Origin: Gemmatimonadota bacterium | Lineage (GTDB): Bacteria > Latescibacterota > UBA2968 > UBA8231 | Direction of reading: 5' to 3' | NCBI GenBank assembly: GCA_026706505.1 | Contig: JAPOYQ010000256.1 | Location: 1-21,149 of the forward strand | Length of the DNA stretch: 21,149 nt | Part shown: one piece after another, positions 14,396-21,149 of the stretch | How positions within the stretch are numbered: position 1 is the first letter of the stretch | How the letters are laid out: every line of letters starts with the position of its first letter | Position numbers and translations under genes: made by a program | Notes under the pieces: generated by a model | Seen by the model: the letters and a program-made list of their open reading frames with translations, nothing else | Told to the model about the DNA's origin: nothing | Databases searched by the model: none

Positions 14396-14605
14396 ATGCC
14401 GCCTATCGCCAAAGATCGCATCGAACGCGCCGCGCGAATCTATGCCAGCAACCACGACGCCGGTTCGGCCTTGGGCATTGCCCCGGGCAGCTTCAGCCGC
14501 CTCTGTCGCCGCTACGGCATCGAGACGCCCCAAGCGCGCAAGCGCCGTCAGCGCAGCGAGTGGAAGCAGGATCATCTCAGCCTGCCCAACCGAAAGGAGC
14601 AGTAA
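14396..14605 (+). CDS. 69-aa helix-turn-helix DNA-binding protein
   Basis: Read from ATG 14396 with AAGGAG seven bases upstream. Residues 6-42 (from [20 protein letters not shown] to RRYGIETP) have the pattern of a FIS- or homeodomain-like HTH: an A-R-I-Y helix, then [18 protein letters not shown] as turn and recognition helix. A strongly basic segment (QARKRRQR) follows. This predicts a small DNA-binding protein, perhaps a regulator of its own cluster or a nucleoid-type factor. The stop and the ssb ATG are separated by one base, and the ssb ribosome site lies within its last codons, so the two genes are coupled. The frame extends upstream to 14297, but without a ribosome site. Confidence 0.75.
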   Translation: MPPIAKDRIERAARIYASNHDAGSALGIAPGSFSRLCRRYGIETPQARKRRQRSEWKQDHLSLPNRKEQ

Positions 14606-14606
14606 T

Positions 14607-15038
14607 ATGTCGAGTCTCAACAAGGTTTTACTCATCGGCAACTTAGGGTCTGATCCCGAGACGCGCTTTACCCCCAGCGGCGCTCAGGTCGCCAACTTCA
14701 GCTTGGCCACCAGCGAGTCGTGGAACGACAAGGACGGGCAGCGCCAAGAGCGCACCGAGTGGCACCGCATCGTCTTGTGGAGGCGCCTCGCCGAAATCGC
14801 TGGTCAGTACCTAAAAAAGGGTAGCAAGGTCTACATCGAGGGCAAGTTGCAAACGCGCTCTTGGGAAGATCAGCAGGGCCAGAAGCGCCAGACCACCGAA
14901 ATCGTCGCCAGCACCATGAAAATGCTCGGCGCAGAGCGGACCGCCGAGGCTGCCGAGGCCGCTGAGGTCAACGGCAACGGCCATGAACTCGCCGCTACCC
15001 CTGCGGCCAGCCCCAACCACGACGATCTGCCCTTTTAG
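14607..15038 (+). CDS. ssb: Single-stranded DNA-binding protein
   Basis: A 143-aa bacterial SSB. The OB fold occupies about residues 1-108, with the typical start [20 protein letters not shown], then [39 protein letters not shown] and [20 protein letters not shown] short Ala/Glu/Pro linker follows, and the tail ends in D-D-L-P-F, the conserved acidic tip that recruits replication and repair partners. The protein coats ssDNA in replication, recombination and repair. AAAGGAG lies eight to nine bases before ATG 14607. The unusual context is three tiny genes upstream in place of rpsF/rpsR or uvrA. A terminator follows the stop. Confidence 0.96.
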   Translation: MSSLNKVLLIGNLGSDPETRFTPSGAQVANFSLATSESWNDKDGQRQERTEWHRIVLWRRLAEIAGQYLKKGSKVYIEGKLQTRSWEDQQGQKRQTTEIVASTMKMLGAERTAEAAEAAEVNGNGHELAATPAASPNHDDLPF

Positions 15039-15089
15039 CCCCGTTCCACCATTCCGCCGGGTTGACGCTCGGACGAGATGTATTAGCTT

Positions 15090-15125
15090 GGTCGCGGTCC
15101 GCAAAGGATGCGCGGCCATTTTTTT
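15090..15125 (+). terminator. Intrinsic terminator after ssb
   Basis: GGTCGCG (15090-15096) pairs with CGCGGCC (15111-15117) with one G-T wobble, and an inner TCC/GGA pair may extend the stem. Seven T residues follow (15119-15125). It sits about 50 bases after the ssb stop and just before the ribosome site of the next gene, so it would end the small-ORF/ssb transcript. Confidence 0.6.
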
Positions 15126-15146
15126 ATTTCTTTGGAGGGGTGAACC

Positions 15147-15983
15147 ATGGCGTTTGAACTCAACGCACCTAGCAAAATAAAGAACATAACGAGCGCGTAC
15201 ACAGGCCCGCGCTATCGCGACGGGCGGCCCAAAGTCGACGACGATATCGTTGAGCGAATGAAGTGGGTGACCGTCGAGGAAGCCTGGGGAGTGCTGATGG
15301 GCAAGGGACATGCGTTCCAGTTCGAAGGCGACTGGATCAACCTGCATCCAAGCCGCGTGCTAGTCGGCCGCGCGGTGACGGCCCGCTATATCCCGCACCG
15401 GCCCGATTTCAACGACGTCGTGAATGCCGAAGGCGAGCGGCACGGTCGAATCGGCGGCCAGAATAGCTGGGTCATCGACACTTTGGTCGCCAACGACGTA
15501 TTGGTCGTCGATCTGTTCGGCAAGGTGCTGCGCGGGACCTTTATCGGCGACAATCTCGGCACGGCAATCGCGACCAACACCGGTGGTACGGGCCTGATCG
15601 TCGATGGCGGCATCCGCGACGACCACCGCGTGCGCCAACTGCCGATCAACGTGCTCTGCAAGGGGCTGCATCCCTCGGCAATCGGCGAGGTGACCATGGC
15701 CGAGATCAACGGTCCGGTGCGGGTGGGTGAGGCGACCTGTATGCCAGGCGATATCGTGCTAGCAACCCCCACGGGCGTGATTTTTGTGCCGCCGCAATAC
15801 GCCCGCGAGGTCGTGGAGTCCTCCGAAAATACCCGCCTGCGCGACTATTGGGGGAAGAAGAGCATTGCCGACGGCCGCTACACCCCCGGGGAAGTGGATC
15901 GCAAGTGGTCGCCCAAGATGGACAAAGAATTCGCCAAGTGGAAGAAAACGGCTGACCTAGAGGCCATTTTCGCCGAACTATAA
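15147..15983 (+). CDS. RraA/HMG-aldolase family protein
   Basis: A 278-aa member of the RraA-like family, which includes 4-hydroxy-4-methyl-2-oxoglutarate/oxaloacetate aldolases and proteins formerly named demethylmenaquinone methyltransferase. The signature is G134-D-N-L137, then G-T-G-L-I-V-D153-G-G-I-R157-D158, the substrate- and metal-binding loop of the aldolase type. It is longer than E. coli RraA (about 160 aa), with extra N- and C-terminal segments as in many catabolic homologues, so a metal-dependent aldolase or decarboxylase on a 2-oxoacid is more likely than an RNase E regulator. GGAGGGG lies eight to nine bases before ATG 15147. It stands alone between two terminators. Confidence 0.88.
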   Translation: MAFELNAPSKIKNITSAYTGPRYRDGRPKVDDDIVERMKWVTVEEAWGVLMGKGHAFQFEGDWINLHPSRVLVGRAVTARYIPHRPDFNDVVNAEGERHGRIGGQNSWVIDTLVANDVLVVDLFGKVLRGTFIGDNLGTAIATNTGGTGLIVDGGIRDDHRVRQLPINVLCKGLHPSAIGEVTMAEINGPVRVGEATCMPGDIVLATPTGVIFVPPQYAREVVESSENTRLRDYWGKKSIADGRYTPGEVDRKWSPKMDKEFAKWKKTADLEAIFAEL

Positions 15984-16019
15984 AAAAACGGGCCGAGGCA
16001 AAGATGCCCCGGCCCGCTG
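15982..16019 (-). terminator. Strong intrinsic terminator for the leftward transporter unit
   Basis: A 12-base arm at 15989-16000 pairs with 16005-16016 (CGGGCCGAGGCA and TGCCCCGGCCCG, one mismatch) around an AAGA loop. Seven A residues at 15982-15988 become a U tract on the minus strand, so the terminator is oriented for the solute-binding protein gene ending at 16040. The stem probably also stops the rightward RraA transcript, though without a U tract on that side. Confidence 0.85.
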
Positions 16020-16039
16020 TCGAACAACCTTTCCCGCTG

Positions 16040-17119
16040 CTAGCGCGCCAGCCAAGCGCTGAAGCGCTCGTTCATCTCATCCATATTGTCGCTCCACCAG
16101 CGCCAGTCGTTGCGTAGCGCGCCCGCCGCATTGGCTGGGTACGTGGGCATGTGCGGAGCCATTTCCTCGCCAGTCTCGGCGTGGACCGAGATCAGGTCCA
16201 TGCCCGAGCGACGCGCTGGCGCATAGGAGATGTAGCGGCCTACACCGGCCATGGACGACGGCCGCGCCGCAAAGGCGAGAAACTTGCGCGCGGCCTCCAA
16301 GTTCGGCGCACCAGCCGCGATGACGAGCTGGCCCGTGTCCAGCACCTGGCCGTCCCAGACGATCGTAAACGGCTGCTTTTCCAAGACCTGCGCGTTGAAT
16401 ATGCGCCCGTTGTACGCCGTGGTCATCACTACCTCGCCATCGGCGAGCATCTGCGGCGGCTGCGCGCCCGCCTCCCACCAAACCACCTGATCCTTGATGG
16501 TATCGAGCTTGCGGAATGCGCGACTGACTCCTTCGGGCGTGTCGAGGGTGGCGTACACCTCGTCCCGAGGCACCCCGTCGGCCATCAAGGCAAACTCCAA
16601 GTTTACGAGTGGTACGCGCCGCATCCCGCGCCGGCCCGGAAACGTCTCAAGGTCGAAAAAATCTGCGATGGTCTCTGGTTTGCGCTCCTTAAAACGGTCC
16701 GTGCGGTACGCATAGACGGTTGAGTAAAACAGCGTGCCGACGCCACATTCGCCCATAGCTTCCGGGTAAAAGTCGTCCTCGGGCGATTCGCCATTCGCCC
16801 CGGGGGGCAGCTCAAAGTCCAGTACTTCGAGGAGGCCCTCGTCGCAGCCGGTCATGGCATCGGCGAGTTCCATATCGATCACGTCCCAATGCACGGCCCC
16901 CGCATCCACTTGGGCGCGCAATTGGGCGAGGCCGCCGTTGTAGTCTTCTAGGCGAACTTCAATGCCCGTCTCTTCCGTAAACGCCTCGTGATAACCTTTT
17001 ACGCAGGCGCGCGCATACGAACCACCCCAAGACACCACAGTCAGGGATTCCGCGTTGGCCGCCGCACACCACATAAGCGCAGCCAACGCACCTGCCCCAA
17101 CCAGCCTAGTTAAATTCAT
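16040..17119 (-). CDS. Periplasmic ABC solute-binding protein (PotD/COG0687-like)
   Basis: A 359-aa extracellular solute-binding protein. A clear Sec signal peptide is present: basic M-N-L-T-R, a hydrophobic core, and cleavage expected after A-N-A at residue 23. The mature start SLTVVSWGGSYARAC is typical of the polyamine/spermidine-type cluster, and further family segments are VHWDVIDME (about 76-84), GTLFYSTVYAY, and TTAYNGRIFNA. The ligand may be a polyamine or other cationic or organic solute. The W-C-A segment at residues 17-19 does not make a lipobox, so it is probably a free periplasmic protein. No permease or ATPase gene is next to it in this window. It starts 5 bases after the peroxiredoxin stop and ends at a strong terminator. 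Confidence 0.9.
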   Translation of the reverse strand: MNLTRLVGAGALAALMWCAAANAESLTVVSWGGSYARACVKGYHEAFTEETGIEVRLEDYNGGLAQLRAQVDAGAVHWDVIDMELADAMTGCDEGLLEVLDFELPPGANGESPEDDFYPEAMGECGVGTLFYSTVYAYRTDRFKERKPETIADFFDLETFPGRRGMRRVPLVNLEFALMADGVPRDEVYATLDTPEGVSRAFRKLDTIKDQVVWWEAGAQPPQMLADGEVVMTTAYNGRIFNAQVLEKQPFTIVWDGQVLDTGQLVIAAGAPNLEAARKFLAFAARPSSMAGVGRYISYAPARRSGMDLISVHAETGEEMAPHMPTYPANAAGALRNDWRWWSDNMDEMNERFSAWLAR

Positions 17120-17124
17120 ATCGC

Positions 17125-17760
17125 TTACTTATTGGGCTGCGGCGTGACGCGCAAGTAGGGCTTAACCGCCGTAAAGCCCTGGGGGAATTTCTCAGTGGCT
17201 TCCTCGTCCGAAAGGGCCGGGACCACGATGCAGTCTTCGCCATCTTGCCAATTGGCCGGGGTAGCGACCGAGTAATTGGCCGTCAGTTGCAGCGAGTCAA
17301 TCACGCGCAAAATCTCGTCGAAATTGCGGCCGGTCGAAGCCGGGTACGTCAGCGTCAGCTTGACCTTTTTGTCCGGGCCGATGACGAACACCGAGCGCAC
17401 TGTCATATTGTCGAGCGCGTTGGGGTGGATCATGTCGTAGAGCTCGGAGACCTTGCGTTCGGGATCGGCGATCATCGGGAAGGCGAGATTGGCGTTTTGG
17501 GTCTCGTTGATGTCGTCGATCCAGCCCTCGTGATCGTCAACCGAGTTGACGCTCAAGGCGATGATCTTGACGCCGCGCTTTTTGAACTCCTCTTCGATGT
17601 TGGCCACTACACCTAACTCCGTGGTGCAGACCGGGGTAAAGTCGGCGGGATGGGAAAAGAGCACCCCCCAAGAATCGCCGAGCCATTCGTGAAAATTGAT
17701 GGGGCCCGCGGTGGTTTCCGCGCTGAAATCCGGAGCTTCGTCGCCGAGTCGGACAGCCAT
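17125..17760 (-). CDS. 1-Cys peroxiredoxin (Prx6 subfamily)
   Basis: A 211-aa cytoplasmic thiol peroxidase that reduces hydrogen peroxide and organic hydroperoxides. The active site PADFTPVCTTE has T42 and peroxidatic C45, with R122 (VRSVFVIGPD) as the conserved arginine. The long C-terminal dimerisation domain with NYSVATPANW and KPYLRVTPQP is characteristic of Prx6. The only other cysteine is C177, near the C-terminus in EDCIVVP, not in a typical resolving position, so the enzyme probably depends on an external thiol. AAGGAG lies seven to eight bases before the ATG. It is followed 5 bases later by the solute-binding protein gene, an uncommon pairing. Confidence 0.95.
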   Translation of the reverse strand: MAVRLGDEAPDFSAETTAGPINFHEWLGDSWGVLFSHPADFTPVCTTELGVVANIEEEFKKRGVKIIALSVNSVDDHEGWIDDINETQNANLAFPMIADPERKVSELYDMIHPNALDNMTVRSVFVIGPDKKVKLTLTYPASTGRNFDEILRVIDSLQLTANYSVATPANWQDGEDCIVVPALSDEEATEKFPQGFTAVKPYLRVTPQPNK

Positions 17761-17835
17761 GATGGTTCTCCTTTTTCCTACTTGTGAAAGGGTTTGCGAA
17801 CAAGCATTTAAATATCAAGGTACGCATAGCCATCG

Positions 17836-18663
17836 TCAATTGGCCGCCACCAGCCGCTTGAGATAGCGGGCGCTTTCGCAGACCGCAGCTTCAGTACCCA
17901 GGTCGGCTGAGGCCTGATGAACCGTCACATAGCCCTCGTAACCGACCGCGTGCAGCGCATCCATCAGCGGCGGGAAGCTAATCCCCTCTTCTTCCCACAG
18001 GGGGATCTGGCGAAACCGCACCTCGCCGCGGCACCACGTCTCAAGCGCGTCTGGACCATCAGCGGTCAAGACGTGATTTTGCAGATACACATTGAATAGG
18101 TGCGGCGCGAAGCGGTGGATGGTATTCAGCCCATAAGGCTGGCCGCATAGCTCTAGGTTGGCTGGTTCGTAGATCAGGCCGAAATTGGCGCGGCCAATGC
18201 TCGCCAAAACTTGCAGCGAGCGGTCGATTTCCTCGAAGAGACTGCGAGTGTGGCACTGGTGAGCTAGGCGCAGGGCGCGCTCGGCAGCTTCATCCGCGGC
18301 CCGGCGCGCCCAAGCGATATCTTCGTCCTTTTTCAGACAGACGCGCAGCAGCGGAGCGCCGAGCTGTTCGGCCAGATCGAGATAGGGCGTTATATTGCGG
18401 AGGGCATCCGGCCCTTGGTCGGAGTTTTCGGGGATGGGAAAGTCGCCGGTGAGCATGGAGACGGCCAGCGAGTAGCGGTCGAGCAGGGCGCGCGCAGCGG
18501 CAACCGTCTCTGGCGAGCTGTGGACGCCCACTTGCGAGGCGCGCATACACAGCCCGCTGTACCCGTGGTCGATGGCGAGGGCGGCCAATTGCTCGAGCGT
18601 CATATTGGCTTCGCGCTTGGCGTGGAACTTTTCGGCCACGCGGACCGAGAGCGAGAGTTTCAT
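17836..18663 (-). CDS. Sugar phosphate isomerase/epimerase-like TIM barrel protein
   Basis: A 275-aa protein of the xylose-isomerase-like TIM barrel family (AP endonuclease 2 fold), members of which isomerise or epimerise sugars and inositol derivatives. Recognisable elements are the start MKLSLSVRVAEKF, the YSGLCMRASQVG strand, LGAPLLRVCL (about residues 104-113), FGLIYEPANLELCGQPYG as the metal-site strand, and the C-terminal GYEGYVTVHQ. ATG 18663 has GAGG seven to ten bases upstream and gives the family N-terminus. The longer frame to 18765 would overlap the divergent secreted-enzyme gene. The substrate is unknown. It lies 75 bases upstream of the peroxiredoxin gene on the same strand. Confidence 0.85.
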   Translation of the reverse strand: MKLSLSVRVAEKFHAKREANMTLEQLAALAIDHGYSGLCMRASQVGVHSSPETVAAARALLDRYSLAVSMLTGDFPIPENSDQGPDALRNITPYLDLAEQLGAPLLRVCLKKDEDIAWARRAADEAAERALRLAHQCHTRSLFEEIDRSLQVLASIGRANFGLIYEPANLELCGQPYGLNTIHRFAPHLFNVYLQNHVLTADGPDALETWCRGEVRFRQIPLWEEEGISFPPLMDALHAVGYEGYVTVHQASADLGTEAAVCESARYLKRLVAAN

Positions 18664-18743
18664 GGAGATCCTCGCGGTTAAGGGTTGTTGGCGGCTGCTT
18701 AGGAACCTTCGTTTAATTTGCACAAAGAAAGGACGCAAACCTA

Positions 18744-19604
18744 ATGAGAACAATCCGCGCAACATGGCTTGCAGTGGTCGCCAGCTTAGTGGCCGTTCCG
18801 GCTCAGGCTTGGTGGGGAGATGGGCACGGAATTCTAACCGAGGCGGCGGTGCTGGTCCTACCGGAGGAAATGCCAGCTTTCTTCCGCCAAGGCGGCGACA
18901 TTCCCAGCCATACGGTCTTCGATCCAGATCTGTTTAAGAATCGCCGCACTCCTTTGCTGAGCCACGCCGAGCACGGAGAGCACTATTTCGATCTGGAGTA
19001 CCTTGGAGGACGCGCAATTCCGGCGAAGCGCTTTGACTTCATCACCCTGTGCTTCGAGCTACAGCTAGACCCGCCACGGGTTGGGATGGCCCCGTACGCC
19101 ATCGCCGAGTGGACCGAGCGGCTAACCGTGGCCTTTGCCGAGCATCGCCAGTGGCCGGAGAACGAGGCGATTCAACAAAAGTGCCTCGTCTATGCGGGCA
19201 TGCTCGCCCACTATGCCCAAGACATCTGTCAGCCCCTGCACACGACCCTAGACTTCGACGGCAAGAAGCAAACGGACGGCACGGTTATCGGCAAGGGCAT
19301 TCACGAACAGGTAGATTCATCCGTGGAGCGGCTCGGCTTTGCGCCCGAGGAGTTGGCGGCCGAGCAGGACGTTGAGGCCTTTGATTCGCTGATGAAGGCC
19401 ATCACTGGCCAGATCAAGAAAAGCAACTGGCGGGTGGAAGAAGTGTACGCACTGTGGGGCCATTGGGAAGACGAGAACGACGCCCGCGTGCGCGCTTTGA
19501 CCTTAGATTTGGCCCGCACCTCCGTGCGCTTTACGGCCTCGCTTTACCTGACGGCTTGGCACCAGTCTGCTGAAATTCGCTTGCCGACGTGGTTGGAGCG
19601 CTGA
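18744..19604 (+). CDS. Secreted S1/P1 nuclease / phospholipase C-fold zinc enzyme
   Basis: A 286-aa exported protein. The signal peptide MRTIRATWLAVVASLVAVPA ends with Q-A at residue 22, so the mature protein begins W-W-G-D-G-H. A mature N-terminal Trp is the first zinc ligand in S1/P1 nucleases and zinc phospholipases C. Further candidate trinuclear-zinc ligands are H28, H77/H80, D160 and H156 in AHYAQDICQPLH, H166, H187 and D191 in GIHEQVDSS. The enzyme probably hydrolyses phosphodiesters (nucleic acid or phospholipid) outside the cytoplasm, perhaps for phosphate acquisition. AAGGAC about 11 bases upstream is a modest ribosome site. It is divergent from the isomerase-like gene across 80 bases and has no obvious operon partner. 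Confidence 0.85.
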   Translation: MRTIRATWLAVVASLVAVPAQAWWGDGHGILTEAAVLVLPEEMPAFFRQGGDIPSHTVFDPDLFKNRRTPLLSHAEHGEHYFDLEYLGGRAIPAKRFDFITLCFELQLDPPRVGMAPYAIAEWTERLTVAFAEHRQWPENEAIQQKCLVYAGMLAHYAQDICQPLHTTLDFDGKKQTDGTVIGKGIHEQVDSSVERLGFAPEELAAEQDVEAFDSLMKAITGQIKKSNWRVEEVYALWGHWEDENDARVRALTLDLARTSVRFTASLYLTAWHQSAEIRLPTWLER

Positions 19605-19628
19605 GCAGGGGCACAGGGGCGGTTCTCG

Positions 19629-20429
19629 TCAGTCGTTTATCCCCGAAGTTCGCACGGACGCGCGGACTCGGCCTCCGTGTTCCGCAAGCCAAGAGCGGAA
19701 GAATTGCAACACGGCTTCCCCGTCTCCCTGCTGCCGTTGCTTCCGCTGAATGAGCCATAGCTCAATCTCGACGCCCCGCAGATCTGGGTTTAGCCATCGG
19801 GCTTGAGGGCTGCCGTGGAAGCGCTGGAAATCCGGCTCATCCTTGTAGAACGAAATCGCGTCGCTGTTCTGCAGGAGATCTGAAACGACGATGAGACGAC
19901 GCGGCACATCGCGCCGCTTGGTGCTCTGGAAATGCTTTATGGCAACCGACTGCACCGACTCCATGATCGGCGACGATTTCGCCTCTTTATTGGTAAGCAG
20001 CTTTCTAAGTTCCTCTTCTAAAGGAGCGCGAAATTTCTGCTGCCAGTTGCGCCGAATGATCGCTTCGGATTGCGTGAGATGATCGACGTTTTTCGGGTCG
20101 CCGGGGCTACAAACCTTGATAATCGGGTCGAGGGCCCCGCCATGCTCAGGGTCCACCGCAAAAAGACTGATCTCGTGATTTTCCTCGATCTCATCGAGCA
20201 AGTTCCAGATCCGGGTCTCCAGATCGGATTTGGTGGTGGGCATGAACGAATCCGTGCGATCGAGCAAGATCGCCGTAATCGCCGAGGGGCCCTCCGACCG
20301 GCACAGGGTCTTTGGATCGCGCTCGACTGAAGGCGGCTTCAGCACCACAACAACGAGCAAGATCGCGATGACCCCCGCGATCATCGCACCGCCTGCTATC
20401 GTTTTATTCGATAGCTTACCTACACTCAT
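19629..20429 (-). CDS. Membrane-anchored protein with vWA-like domain, unrecognised family
   Basis: A 266-aa protein with one N-terminal transmembrane helix (about residues 11-30, TIAGGAMIAGVIAILLVVVV) and the remainder probably outside the cytoplasmic membrane. The soluble part has features of a von Willebrand A fold: AILLDRTDSF (54-63), where D57-x-T59-x-S61 resembles the MIDAS D-x-[S/T]-x-S, then an alternating helix/strand pattern, and RRLIVVSDLLQNS as a later strand with Asp. No enzyme motif is seen. The start ATG overlaps the stop of the upstream gene by one base (TAATG), so the two products are made together and probably interact. I do not recognise the family. Surface or envelope assembly, transfer or defence roles are all possible. 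Confidence 0.75.
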   Translation of the reverse strand: MSVGKLSNKTIAGGAMIAGVIAILLVVVVLKPPSVERDPKTLCRSEGPSAITAILLDRTDSFMPTTKSDLETRIWNLLDEIEENHEISLFAVDPEHGGALDPIIKVCSPGDPKNVDHLTQSEAIIRRNWQQKFRAPLEEELRKLLTNKEAKSSPIMESVQSVAIKHFQSTKRRDVPRRLIVVSDLLQNSDAISFYKDEPDFQRFHGSPQARWLNPDLRGVEIELWLIQRKQRQQGDGEAVLQFFRSWLAEHGGRVRASVRTSGIND

Positions 20430-21149
20430 TAATCTTCGTCCTGATCGCCCCTCGGGCTATCCGGCTGCCTCCGATGCGGGGCCAACGGTCTCAATTCCTC
20501 GCTGCCCATATCGTAGTGATTGTGCAGTTCATTCACGCCATTATCAATTTTTATCTCCGCCGCGCTGGTGATCTTCAATATCTCCTCGCGCGTCAGCATG
20601 GCTTTCGGCAAGCTGGTGTCTATTGGCGTCCTCACTATGCTCCAGGGCTTCTTGAAGCGCGCTGGCGCTTCGCCGTCTCGCATCGCCCGGTTGGTATCCC
20701 GGTAGAGCTTGAGCAAGTGGTTTCCCGCGTGTTCTAGGTGATCTAGATGGTCGTCGAACGATTTGATAAGGCGTCGGTGGTCGTCGATGATAGAGTCGTG
20801 TTGTCGCCCCGCGAGCAAAATGTTTTGCTTGATGTTCTCCAACGCCTGCACCGCCTCATCCGACGTTTTCTTCAATCCCTTTAGGCAGGCTTGATAGAAT
20901 TCGTTGTATGCGTCGTCGGCCTCCGCGAATACGCGCGCAGACTTTGCGTAACCCGGATAGCGATCATCCCACAGGATGCCATCGATAAAGCTAATAATCG
21001 CAAAGAGGAATCCCATAAAGAACAGAATCCACGATTGGAAGTCCCCTAGACCCAATGGATTCTCGCCGAAAGCGGCAATGGCGAGTTTGCCCCCTTCATC
21101 GAGCACCGTGCCCGTTGTTTCCCTATAGTGCGCCACCATCAGGTTGAAA
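20429..21149 (-). CDS. Membrane protein with long helical region, unrecognised, probably 5'-truncated by the window
   Basis: At least 236 aa from ATG 21139, but the frame stays open to the window edge (codons F-N-L before the Met) and no ribosome site is visible, so the true start is probably outside. One transmembrane helix is evident at about residues 35-52 (FQSWILFFMGFLFAIISF), followed by WDDRYPGY and then a long charged helical stretch (about 65-155, with FYQACLKGLKKTSDEAVQAL) likely to form coiled coils. The C-terminal tail is rich in Pro, Arg and Asp and disordered-looking. It overlaps the vWA-like gene by one base. The function is unknown; a scaffold or sensor partner of the vWA protein is the simplest inference. 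Confidence 0.7.
   Translation of the reverse strand, partial: FNLMVAHYRETTGTVLDEGGKLAIAAFGENPLGLGDFQSWILFFMGFLFAIISFIDGILWDDRYPGYAKSARVFAEADDAYNEFYQACLKGLKKTSDEAVQALENIKQNILLAGRQHDSIIDDHRRLIKSFDDHLDHLEHAGNHLLKLYRDTNRAMRDGEAPARFKKPWSIVRTPIDTSLPKAMLTREEILKITSAAEIKIDNGVNELHNHYDMGSEELRPLAPHRRQPDSPRGDQDED

Noticed and set aside
18664..18765. N-terminal extension of the TIM-barrel isomerase-like protein (start at 18765)
   Set aside because: It would overlap the divergent secreted-enzyme gene. ATG 18663 has a ribosome site and gives the family N-terminus.
1..21149. CRISPR arrays, tRNA/rRNA genes, transposases or integrases
   Set aside because: I looked for regularly spaced repeats, cloverleaf-like segments and DDE or recombinase motifs and saw none I could support.

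Overview
This window looks like a piece of a moderately GC-rich chromosome from an uncultured, metabolically versatile bacterium. No rRNA, tRNA or phylogenetic marker is present. The mix of Gfo/Idh/MocA oxidoreductase, sulfatase-like hydrolase, L-rhamnose mutarotase, RraA-like, Uma2 and MNT/HEPN genes resembles genomes such as Latescibacterota or Poribacteria, but this is a guess from gene content, not a placement.

Layout, left to right. (1) 1-2610, minus strand: a tightly packed operon of leucyl aminopeptidase (M17), a Gfo/Idh/MocA oxidoreductase and the start of a membrane-dipeptidase-like M19 peptidase, which is cut by the window edge. (2) 2643-6498, plus strand: a histidine phosphatase whose 5' end carries a diverged tandem duplication, then glcD and glcF (2-hydroxyacid dehydrogenase flavoprotein and Fe-S subunits, overlapping start/stop), then an L-rhamnose mutarotase gene overlapping glcF. 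(3) 6611-9320, plus strand: a visibly more AT-rich accessory island with a Fic AMP-transferase and two MNT-nucleotidyltransferase/HEPN pairs. The first pair is eroded: its nucleotidyltransferase has CTG where an ATG is expected, and its HEPN partner has lost its core. A truncated relic of a nucleotidyltransferase start lies at the right end. (4) 9363-11270, plus strand: an SDR oxidoreductase abutting a phosphoserine aminotransferase of the short, Methanosarcina/alphaproteobacterial type. (5) 11273-13770, minus strand: a Uma2 nuclease-fold protein, a sulfatase-like hydrolase lacking the formylglycine motif, and a VOC-domain protein. (6) 13771-14117: an AT-rich gap with a good sigma70-type promoter, feeding a compact four-gene plus-strand cluster of three tiny genes (27-aa membrane peptide, 47-aa protein, 69-aa HTH protein) and ssb, closed by a terminator at about 15090-15125. 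(7) 15147-15983: an RraA/HMG-aldolase family protein. (8) 15982-18663, minus strand: a terminator, a secreted PotD-like solute-binding protein, a 1-Cys peroxiredoxin and a TIM-barrel sugar-phosphate isomerase-like protein. (9) 18744-19604, plus strand: a secreted S1/P1-nuclease/phospholipase C-fold protein. (10) 19629-21149, minus strand: a translationally coupled pair, one membrane-anchored with a vWA-like fold and one with a transmembrane segment and long helices; neither is recognised.

Most genes are scattered catabolic or housekeeping functions. The places most worth a second look are the decaying MNT/HEPN island, the small-ORF/HTH/ssb cluster, the Thr-for-Cys sulfatase-like enzyme, the duplicated phosphatase start and the vWA/membrane pair at the right edge. 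I saw no CRISPR array, integrase, transposase or insertion sequence.
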